Shown here: in pieces, positions 57,177 through 64,000 of the stretch | How the letters are laid out: every line of letters starts with the position of its first letter | Position numbering within the stretch: the stretch's first letter is position 1 | Assembly: GCA_027214385.1 (NCBI GenBank) | Contig: JAPVXR010000013.1 | Span: 62,001-126,000 of the forward strand | DNA: 64,000 nucleotides | Direction: 5' to 3' | DNA from: Cryomorphaceae bacterium 1068 | GTDB taxonomy: Bacteria > Bacteroidota > Bacteroidia > Flavobacteriales_D > Cryomorphaceae | Position numbers and translations under genes: made by a program | The notes under the pieces: generated by a model | Told to the model about the DNA's origin: nothing | Database searches by the model: none | The model's input: the letters and a program-made list of their open reading frames with translations, nothing else

Positions 57177-58010
57177 ATGAGTCCAAGAAGAGTGAATAAG
57201 CATGTGTGGTTATTTCTGATTCTTTTGTCGAGCATCAAAGTTTATGCCCAAGAAGTAGAATCTCTAAAGCCACTGTATACAGATAGGCCCGGACAGAGTA
57301 TCAACCCATATACAGTAGGTGATAAAGCGCTGCAAATTCAAGGCGGATATGGTTTTTTTCGGGAGAAATCGTCTTTAGCAGACATAGACCTTCACAACGT
57401 TGATGTGAATACCAAATTTGGAATTACTGACCGGTTCGAATTTTCGGTTTTGTTTCAAGCTTCCTCACTACTGGTAGATCGGAAGAGCTTCCTGTTTCCG
57501 TCCGATGTCGAAGAAGATCCTGAAAATGGGCTATCCACCTTCTCTTTTGCCGTGCGCGGAACGATAATGAAAGGTGAAGGGTTGAAGCCCGCCATTGGCT
57601 TGGAAGCAACTTACTTAGCCACCGGAACGCCGGGCGAGGAATTAGATAATTCCAACGGACGCTTCATTCTTACCCTTCAAAACCAACTTTTGGAAAGACT
57701 CTCTTTTACGGGAAATGTAGTCTACTATACCAATGATCGAACGGAGTTCACGGCAAATCTAGGTTTTGCCCTTACCGAGGAACTCGGTGTGTTTGCCGAG
57801 TATTGGCCTATTTTTGAAGCTCGCTTCGACGGTGAATCAGGTTTAAGGTTTCTCGATGCGTACATGAATACAGGTGTATTTTGGCAATTGGGAGATAACT
57901 TTATGGTAGATATGGCAGGTGGTTTTCGTGCATTTGCCCCTGAATATATTGATGACAGCGCAGAGTCTTTTTACTTTCAAGTAGGACTTACGAAGCGCTT
58001 TTGGCTTTAA
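57177..58010 (+). CDS. Outer-membrane beta-barrel protein, MetA-like transporter family
   Basis: Signal peptide at residues 1-25 (ending KVYAQ), then alternating strands typical of the Phenol_MetA_deg transporter group: LYTDRPGQSINPYTVGDKALQIQGGYGF near the start, repeated short amphipathic strands, and a terminal aromatic strand (FYFQVGLTKRFWL) as in outer-membrane barrels. The family name is historical; the transported compound is unknown. It converges with the ABC permease gene (19-nt gap). Confidence 0.78.
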   Translation: MSPRRVNKHVWLFLILLSSIKVYAQEVESLKPLYTDRPGQSINPYTVGDKALQIQGGYGFFREKSSLADIDLHNVDVNTKFGITDRFEFSVLFQASSLLVDRKSFLFPSDVEEDPENGLSTFSFAVRGTIMKGEGLKPAIGLEATYLATGTPGEELDNSNGRFILTLQNQLLERLSFTGNVVYYTNDRTEFTANLGFALTEELGVFAEYWPIFEARFDGESGLRFLDAYMNTGVFWQLGDNFMVDMAGGFRAFAPEYIDDSAESFYFQVGLTKRFWL

Positions 58011-58029
58011 GCCTTGAAATCTGAAGGTT

Positions 58030-59463
58030 CTAAGTTTTCGGCTGAAGCCGCTTTTCAACGATACCCATTCCCCAATCGGCTATCAATGCCAGTAGAGCTG
58101 CCGGTATAGCTCCTTGAAGGATAATTGAATTGTCGTTCAGATTGATTCCCGTTATAATCGATTCGCCCAATCCACCGGCACCAATAAAGGCGGCCAGCGT
58201 TGCTGTTCCGATATTGATGGTAAGTGCTGTTCTGATTCCCGCCATGATGAAAGAAGCCGCGAGAGGCAACCGGACCATTTTCAAAATTTGCCACCTGGTC
58301 ATTCCCAATGCTTTTCCCGCTTCGATGAGAATCGGGTCGGTGTTTTGAAGCCCCGCATACGTATTTCGAACAATCGGTAGCAAAGCGTACAGAAACAATG
58401 CGATAATGGCAGGTGTAAATCCGATACCGAAAAGCGGAATCATAAAGCCCAATAAGGCAAGGCTTGGTATCGTTTGTATAATTCCCGTACCGGCCAGTAT
58501 GGTATTGGCCATTTTTGGTTTGTACGAAATGGTTATACCCAGTGGCACGGCAATGAGGATGGCAATGAGTGTGGCCAAAAGTGTGAGCTGCAAATGCTCA
58601 ATAGTCTGAGAGATGACGGGGTGGCGAGGGGATGGACGAGAGCCTTCAGACACCAGCTTCATCTCCCATAGGAAGTCATAAGCTACTTCTTCAAGCGGCT
58701 TTTTTTCGACATCTACGAGGTAGTTCAGTTCCCGCATTTTTTTCTCGCTGATAGTAATTCGATTCAGCACATCCATCATTTCGGGATGGCTTTCAACCGC
58801 AGCAGTCCTCATCAAGGGTAAGGCCAAGTATTCGGGAAAGAAATGACCGTCATCTTCCAAGTATTTAAACCCAAACTCTTGCAGTTTCCCATCGGTACTG
58901 TAAGCGTCCGTGATGTCGATCTGCCCTTCGGCCAAAGCCCGATAGGCCAAGCCGTGGTCCATCCCTTTTGGCTCAGGTAGGTTCAGTTGGTAATACTCAT
59001 TCAATGCAGGAAATCCGTCGCCTCGTTTGACGAATTCGTTTGAGAAGCCCAAGCACAAATCGGTTTGACTTTTGAGATCCGAGATCTTTGTGAGTTCCGT
59101 ATTCTCTCGGGCGACTATAATGTAGGAGTTGCTGAAGCCAAAAGACTTGCCTGACGTGATGCCCAGAGCATTCAGATCATCTTCGAAATCATCTCCGGAA
59201 TCTTTTAGAATAGCCTCAGTTATCGTACCCGTATATTCCGGGTAAAGATCTATTTCGCCTGTTTTTAATGCTTCGAATGCGATAAGAGAACCGCCAAGGC
59301 CGAATTTTCGCTCAACGGTTAGGTCGGTCTGACTCTCGATGGCTTGGGCCATGATCTCACCCAGCAATCGAGATTCCGAGAAGTTTTTAGATCCGATACC
59401 TACTTCTTGAGCTCCAATGGATCCATAGATGAAGAAGAGCAGAAAGAATAGGCCTCTATGCAT
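58030..59463 (-). CDS. Glycine betaine/choline-type ABC binding-protein/permease fusion
   Basis: Signal sequence at residues 1-18, then an OpuAC/OsmF-like substrate-binding domain at about 19-265 (VGIGSKNFSESRLLGEIMAQAIE, EIDLYPEYTGTITEAIL). A permease domain with five or six membrane helices follows from about 285 (the BPD signature is visible around LGMTRWQILKMVRLPLA). Fusions are known in this family, often with the permease first; here the binding domain comes first, so it is translocated as an N-terminal periplasmic domain. The start lies inside the end of the ATPase gene (8-nt overlap). Likely imports a compatible solute. Confidence 0.88.
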   Translation of the reverse strand: MHRGLFFLLFFIYGSIGAQEVGIGSKNFSESRLLGEIMAQAIESQTDLTVERKFGLGGSLIAFEALKTGEIDLYPEYTGTITEAILKDSGDDFEDDLNALGITSGKSFGFSNSYIIVARENTELTKISDLKSQTDLCLGFSNEFVKRGDGFPALNEYYQLNLPEPKGMDHGLAYRALAEGQIDITDAYSTDGKLQEFGFKYLEDDGHFFPEYLALPLMRTAAVESHPEMMDVLNRITISEKKMRELNYLVDVEKKPLEEVAYDFLWEMKLVSEGSRPSPRHPVISQTIEHLQLTLLATLIAILIAVPLGITISYKPKMANTILAGTGIIQTIPSLALLGFMIPLFGIGFTPAIIALFLYALLPIVRNTYAGLQNTDPILIEAGKALGMTRWQILKMVRLPLAASFIMAGIRTALTINIGTATLAAFIGAGGLGESIITGINLNDNSIILQGAIPAALLALIADWGMGIVEKRLQPKT

Positions 59464-60181
59464 TGGTGCGGTCGATAAAGCGTTCTACAAAAGCATCAGC
59501 AGGGCGGGCTTGGATTTCTTGGGGAGTGCCCTTTTGAACCACTCTTCCTTCATTTAGAATGACGATGGTATCTCCTAATTTAAACGCCTCCTGAATATCG
59601 TGCGTGACGAAAACCGCTGTCTTGTGAAGCGTTTGCTTCAATCTCAACACTTCATCCTGCAAGTCTGAACGTGTAATGGGGTCGAGCGCACTGAATGGTT
59701 CGTCAAACAAGATCAAGTCAGGATCTGCCGCCAGGGCGCGGGCTATGGCCACCCGCTGTTGTTGACCTCCGCTGAGTTGAGAGGGGTAGCGGTCCATCAA
59801 ATCGTTTGAATTCAACGCCATTAACTGCAATAGTTCCGCGGTTCTGGCAGCGCATTTGTCTTCTTTCCAGCCGAGTAGCTTTGGCACTACCTCCATATTC
59901 TGCTTTACGGTGTAATGTGGGAAGAGTGCGGCTTGTTGAAGCACAAATCCTATGTGCCTTCTTAATTGCACACCATCTGCAGAGGCTACATCACTGCCTA
60001 GCACCTCTATTTTTCCTGAGTCAGGTTTTAGGAGCCCATTGATTAATTTCAGTATAGTTGATTTCCCGCTGCCCGATGGGCCGATTAAGCATAGGGTTTC
60101 CCCTTCTTTTGCCTCGAAGGTAATATCGGTAAGAACTTCATTGCCCGAAAAGGACTTGGATATGTGGCGGAGGGAGATGAT
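59456..60181 (-). CDS. ABC transporter ATP-binding protein (no canonical start codon)
   Basis: The frame encodes Walker A (GPSGSGKST, before 60061), Q-loop (FVLQQAALFPHY), signature LSGGQQQR, Walker B LILFDEP and the H-loop (VFVTHD), so the ATPase is complete. Yet between the in-frame stop at 60248-60250 and Walker A there is no ATG, GTG or TTG. The protein most naturally begins at ATC 60181 or 60178 (IISLRHISKSFSGNEV..). A GTG at 60004 would cut off Walker A. A sequencing error, an upstream frameshift, or use of a rare start codon are all possible. It pairs with the binding-protein/permease gene for compatible-solute uptake. Confidence 0.82.
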   Translation of the reverse strand: MISLRHISKSFSGNEVLTDITFEAKEGETLCLIGPSGSGKSTILKLINGLLKPDSGKIEVLGSDVASADGVQLRRHIGFVLQQAALFPHYTVKQNMEVVPKLLGWKEDKCAARTAELLQLMALNSNDLMDRYPSQLSGGQQQRVAIARALAADPDLILFDEPFSALDPITRSDLQDEVLRLKQTLHKTAVFVTHDIQEAFKLGDTIVILNEGRVVQKGTPQEIQARPADAFVERFIDRTNA

Positions 60182-60468
60182 GTGGTAAAGATAAAAGGAG
60201 GGGGGAGAAGTTTGGATGAATTGAGAGGATTTAGAAGGATTGCAAATTCAATAGGGCTGCCCGATCGAAGGAACGAGCTTTAAGGTGGATGAATTTTTGG
60301 AGGTGTGTTGGGAGCTGCGGGTAAGGGAAGCCTTTCGTCCAAGTATGTTCAGTGAAGTGTGTTTGATCTATTAACCTCACAATTATCTGTGTGACTTCTT
60401 TAATTGAGTCATATCTATTAATTTGCTCACTTTAACGAGACCGCAGGATTGTAAAAACAATAGAGTAG

Positions 60469-62955
60469 ATGACTGACTTAGAATTAATTCAAGAAATAGA
60501 AAGAAAGTACAATCTATCATTTTATTATGAAGATTATCAGGAATTTGACTTTAAAACGGTTTATCATGGATCCAGTTATAGTAAGATTTATGATAGCACC
60601 TTATCATTAGCCAGATACCGGAAATATACAGATCACTTCCAGAATAAGATTGGCGATGGCACAATCAACAAATTAGGTTGGGAGAACATCAACAACATGA
60701 AATTTAGTCAACTTTATGACTTCTCTGAGTTGGAATCTGGACTCAAGAAATTTAAAATTAGTTCCTTTTTAGGGCAAATACCTTTTTATTCAAAGAATGA
60801 TTCTGGTGAGGTGCTAGAACTGGTAATAAGGTTCCAAAAATTTGACCAAATCCCATCTGAGATTTTCAGACTTAAAAAACTCAAATATTTATGTCTAAGA
60901 GAATGTTGCCTAACATCTGTAAGTGAAGAAATTTGCAACCTTACAAATATTAGAAATTTAGACATTAGTAATAACCCACTTGCTAGTCTAAGTTATTTAA
61001 GAAAAGGGCTGCCCAATCTAGAAATTTTTTGCGCTGAATCTATTGATTTGAATGAACTTAACGTAGATGATATAAATCTGTGTTCCCAGTTAAACTCTCT
61101 CTTTCTGCAGGATAATCCTATTGAAATAATTCCTTCCAGAGTTTTTGATCACAAAAGTTTGTGGAAGGGCTGGGACAAAATGAACGAAATTATTCTTGAA
61201 AAGAATAAAGTTGTGAAATCTCAGAAATATGAAGAGGCAGCGCGCTTGAGAGATAAAGAACGTGAGCTCCAATCAAAGCATGGATTCGGCCTGGTAATAG
61301 ATAAGGACAATCTAATAATGCCTCCAGAAATTCAATGGAATAAGAAATTAAAGGATTTAAAGCTCTTTATTCGAAAATTTGAGGGCGATAGTGTACCAAT
61401 AAACGAAGTCAAACTAAATGTGATAGGTGAGGGCGCTTCTGGAAAGACATCGCTAGTAAAAAGATTATTTGAGGAAGATTTTGATGCCAATGAACCACAG
61501 ACTCACGGAATTCGAATCAGTAAACTGAATATTGTGCAAGCTAAGGATGAGGTTAGTGTAAATATTTGGGACTTTGGAGGCCAAGACATTATGCACGCAA
61601 CTCACCAATTTTTTCTTTCAAAAAGAAGTTTGTACATAATTGTTTTGGACTCAAGAAAAGACGAAAGTGTCGAATACTGGCTTAATCATATATTGAGTTT
61701 CGGTGGAGATAGTCCAGTTCTCGTAGTAATAAATAAAATTGACGAAAATCCTGGATATGATTTGAATCGTAAGTTTTTAAAAGAAAAGTATCCGAACATT
61801 CTCGATTTTTTTCGAGTTAGTTGCTCGGATGGAGAAGGCATTAGTGAGTTAAAGAATGGAATTATAAGGGGCCTAGAAAATGTAGAACATTTAAAAATGC
61901 CTTGGACCAAGAAATGGCTTGAGACCAAATCTCACTTAGAGCTAAAAGATGGAAATTACTTAGAATTCACGGAATATATCGATTTATGTAAGCAAAATGG
62001 GATTCGCCAAAATGAGGCTCGTGTTTTATTGGAGTATTTACATGATCTTGGTTCGGTTGTGTTTTTTACCGATATAGGACTAAAAACTACAAGTGTTATC
62101 AATCCAGAATGGATAACTAATGGCGTATACGCCATTATCAATCATCCATTGTTAGCTGAGAATAATGGTGAACTCGAGCTTTCATTATTAGATAATATCT
62201 TGGACAAAGAAGTTTACCCCTCTGAAAAGCATAACTATATTATTGCTTTGATGGTGAAGTTTGAATTATGTTACAAAGTATCTGAGAGAAAAATATTGAT
62301 CCCCGACTTGTTACCCGTCGAGCAACCAGATGATCTGCCAGAGGAGGAATTAGTAATCGAATTAACTTACAGGTTTATTCCAAAATCAATAATTGCGAAT
62401 ATTATCGTTAGATTTAAGAACGATATCTACGAGAATCAGGCATGGCGAACAGGTGTTGTTTTATTTAGTGAACGCCTGAATACGCGCATTTCCGTAATAT
62501 TAGATTATCGAGAAAGACTTATTCGAGTGACCGCCGAGGGGACAAATAAACGTGATTATCTTTCAATTGTGCGTTATCAATTGCATGAAATAAATGGTTC
62601 ATTTTTAAACTTAGGCTGGAAAGAAAAGTTGGTTTTACCAGATAATAATGAAGTATCTATAAGTCTTGCTCATTTACATACTCTAGAAAGTGCTGGTGAA
62701 AAATGGGTTTTTCCTGAAAACGCTCAAAAGCGCTACGATATTCGCACACTTCTAGGATCAGTGGGACAACCAAAAGAAGAGGTTTTAGAAGAGATAGTTC
62801 AAATGTTGTCAGAACTTAAAGTTGAAATACGGAATATAAAGGATCTTGAAAAGCAAATGCATCATGTATTAGAACTAAAACCAAATTTTTTTGGAATCGG
62901 AGTTAATTTAAATGAAATTTTGGATAGGTTTAATTCTGCGTTTGACAAAAAGTGA
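60469..62955 (+). CDS. LRR-UVR-Roc-COR (ROCO-family) GTPase
   Basis: An 828-residue protein. Residues 1-110 are unassigned; about 115-225 are leucine-rich repeats (IPSEIFRLKKLKYLCLREC, LTNIRNLDISNNPL); 236-270 match a UVR motif (KYEEAARLRDKERELQ). The Roc GTPase follows at about 312-475 with G1 GEGASGKTS (320-328), G3 DFGGQ (368-372) and G4 NKID (422-425), then a COR-like dimerisation region to about 715 and a C-terminal coiled coil. Bacterial ROCO proteins cycle between monomer and dimer with GTP; biological roles are mostly unknown. The gene is clearly more AT-rich than the region to its left, suggesting transfer. Confidence 0.88.
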   Translation: MTDLELIQEIERKYNLSFYYEDYQEFDFKTVYHGSSYSKIYDSTLSLARYRKYTDHFQNKIGDGTINKLGWENINNMKFSQLYDFSELESGLKKFKISSFLGQIPFYSKNDSGEVLELVIRFQKFDQIPSEIFRLKKLKYLCLRECCLTSVSEEICNLTNIRNLDISNNPLASLSYLRKGLPNLEIFCAESIDLNELNVDDINLCSQLNSLFLQDNPIEIIPSRVFDHKSLWKGWDKMNEIILEKNKVVKSQKYEEAARLRDKERELQSKHGFGLVIDKDNLIMPPEIQWNKKLKDLKLFIRKFEGDSVPINEVKLNVIGEGASGKTSLVKRLFEEDFDANEPQTHGIRISKLNIVQAKDEVSVNIWDFGGQDIMHATHQFFLSKRSLYIIVLDSRKDESVEYWLNHILSFGGDSPVLVVINKIDENPGYDLNRKFLKEKYPNILDFFRVSCSDGEGISELKNGIIRGLENVEHLKMPWTKKWLETKSHLELKDGNYLEFTEYIDLCKQNGIRQNEARVLLEYLHDLGSVVFFTDIGLKTTSVINPEWITNGVYAIINHPLLAENNGELELSLLDNILDKEVYPSEKHNYIIALMVKFELCYKVSERKILIPDLLPVEQPDDLPEEELVIELTYRFIPKSIIANIIVRFKNDIYENQAWRTGVVLFSERLNTRISVILDYRERLIRVTAEGTNKRDYLSIVRYQLHEINGSFLNLGWKEKLVLPDNNEVSISLAHLHTLESAGEKWVFPENAQKRYDIRTLLGSVGQPKEEVLEEIVQMLSELKVEIRNIKDLEKQMHHVLELKPNFFGIGVNLNEILDRFNSAFDKK

Positions 62956-63108
62956 TAAGACTAAACAATTCTCTTCGCTACTGAATATCTTAAGCCCTCT
63001 GTTTCTTATATTAGTATTACGGGATGGCAAATTATGCTGGGCACATGATTAAAATTCGCCTATTTCTTCAATTGTGGTTTGAGCAAAAGGTCTTTTGTCA
63101 ATTTGCAT

Positions 63109-63135
63109 TTCCGCTGGGTTGTGAACCCAGCGGAA
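63109..63135. repeat. Perfect 12-bp inverted repeat with 3-nt loop
   Basis: TTCCGCTGGGTT (63109-63120) and AACCCAGCGGAA (63124-63135) form a strong hairpin between convergent genes. Neither side has a T-run, so it could be a U-tract-poor terminator or another structured element. Confidence 0.6.
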
Positions 63136-63149
63136 CGAGTATTCAATTA

Positions 63150-64000
63150 CTACCGATCAACAGAAATTAATCTCATGGTATTAAGGTAATTTTCAATCTC
63201 ACTATCATATTTATTTACGCGTTTCCACTGCACCATTCCACCTTTAGGTTTACCAAGATGAGAAAAACCGAATGTCCCTCCCATTTTAGGTGCTTTACGG
63301 AAATCTTTAGTTTTTACACGTGCTACTGTTTTTAGATTTAAAAACCTATTAACAAAATAAGCGGGAAACGCATAGTTTATTCCACCAGGGCCTTCTACAC
63401 TCTCGTACGAAATAAAGGCCTTTAACTGTGAAATGTCGTAGAGAAGATCATGAGAAAGAACAGAGGAGAAAATATGTTTTTTCGGAGAAGCAAAAATTGA
63501 AATTAATTTTCTCCAAACTTTTCTAAAGACCTCATAATCTTTCTCTGTATGCAATTCGAACATTTTTCTCATATTCTTCTGGATTAGATCCCAGTATGGC
63601 TGCGTCGTTAGAAAAGGTATCATAAAATACTCAACATTGTTCTCCATTTTCCATTCGGAAAGAAATACATATTCGGAGCACATGTGCTTATTCCAAGTGA
63701 AATATTCGTTGAAGGCAGTTGTGAAATGTGCAGAAGTGTATAATACAGGATGTTGTGGAATGTTACATCGGTTTGTCTGGACCAAGTATTTAGGAGGATG
63801 AGAAAAACTTTGGACTAAAGAAGGGTTCAAATTAGGATATTGACTAACTCTCCAAAAAGATTGTTTTTGAAATTTGGAGCCACCACTTATGGGAATATAT
63901 AATCTTGGGTTTGGAATATCTTGAAATAGCTTCTTACGCAATTCGTACGAATATCTAATTGGGTCGAGCTGCAATCGAACTTGATGTAGTGTGATATTGA
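63150..64000 (-). CDS. RES-domain-like protein (5' partial)
   Basis: The frame stays open to the window edge (codons beyond the TTG at 63974 read ..NITLHQVRL), so the start is outside. At about residues 40-95 of the visible part FWRVSQ.., then TNRCNIPQHPVLYTSAHFTTAFNEY, fit the RES fold: an Arg, then R..N, LY.S and TA..E. RES proteins are NAD-degrading toxins in several known toxin-antitoxin pairs, usually with an Xre-like antitoxin; none is visible in the window, and this protein is longer than typical toxins. Other parts (KVARVKTKDFRKAPKMGGTFGFSHLG) are unassigned. It converges with the ROCO gene. Confidence 0.5.
   Translation of the reverse strand, partial: NITLHQVRLQLDPIRYSYELRKKLFQDIPNPRLYIPISGGSKFQKQSFWRVSQYPNLNPSLVQSFSHPPKYLVQTNRCNIPQHPVLYTSAHFTTAFNEYFTWNKHMCSEYVFLSEWKMENNVEYFMIPFLTTQPYWDLIQKNMRKMFELHTEKDYEVFRKVWRKLISIFASPKKHIFSSVLSHDLLYDISQLKAFISYESVEGPGGINYAFPAYFVNRFLNLKTVARVKTKDFRKAPKMGGTFGFSHLGKPKGGMVQWKRVNKYDSEIENYLNTMRLISVDR

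Noticed and set aside
59456-60247. ABC ATPase called as a pseudogene
   Set aside because: All ATPase motifs are intact and the gene overlaps its permease; only the start codon is odd, so a gene with an unresolved start is the better call.
60420-60468. TTAATTTG-like promoter for the ROCO gene
   Set aside because: The spacing between TA and TTTG is one base short of TAnnTTTG and no -33 element is present.

Overview
This window looks like chromosomal DNA of a Bacteroidota bacterium, probably a marine or environmental member of the Flavobacteriia/Cytophagia side. The clues are Y_Y_Y/propeller and 7TMR-DISM sensor kinases, lipoproteins and signal peptides ending in ..AQ or ..SQ, TAnnTTTG-type promoter elements, few Shine-Dalgarno sequences, many ATGA gene overlaps, and YwbE and RluF proteins typical of the phylum. 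No rRNA, tRNA, CRISPR array, insertion sequence or phage gene was recognised.

Region 1 (1-34734, all + strand) is the remarkable part. Twelve histidine kinases stand in one co-directional array, followed by only two receiver proteins: a REC-only protein (33309-33683) and a REC-adenylate cyclase (33694-34734). The ten inner kinases (4139-31902) carry very different sensors: 7TMR-DISM x3, TPR x3, and two-component propeller + Y_Y_Y x4 (two of these with lipoprotein signals). Their C-terminal HisKA/HATPase modules are almost identical, and none has its own regulator. The first kinase (cut by the window edge) and the twelfth are predicted soluble and share a second kinase-module subtype. The simplest reading is a many-inputs-to-few-outputs system feeding cAMP synthesis. 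The kinase modules also hide two DNA structures: a period-7 tandem repeat at one fixed place in the ATPase domain of eleven kinases, and an in-frame palindromic insertion in the dimerisation domain of three. An 89-nt identical tract shared by two distant kinases points to recombination or gene conversion.

Region 2 (34754-39239) has a B12-binding-type radical SAM protein divergent from a TPR lipoprotein and a cupin. Region 3 (39309-45374, - strand) is a second signalling locus: a TPR sensor kinase of the HisKA_3 class and a NarL-type regulator, then a 70-bp gap with four TAGGG/CCCTA half-sites at exact 11-bp steps, then an operon of a stand-alone LuxR-type HTH, a WD40-like protein, a small TonB-C-like secreted protein and a PQQ-type propeller protein.

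Region 4 (45737-58010) is mostly housekeeping or exported proteins: a PLP-dependent enzyme, an S4 RNA-binding protein, YwbE, a nitrilase-family hydrolase, RluF, several secreted hypotheticals, a Cys-rich exported protein, an endonuclease I-type nuclease, a FabH-like ketoacyl synthase, a carboxypeptidase-regulatory-like protein and a barrel-type transporter. Region 5 (58030-60181, - strand) is a glycine betaine-type ABC transporter (ATPase, then a binding-protein/permease fusion) whose ATPase lacks a normal start codon. Region 6 (60469-64000) is visibly more AT-rich and holds an LRR-UVR-Roc-COR GTPase and a RES-like gene cut by the window edge; it may be the start of an accessory island.
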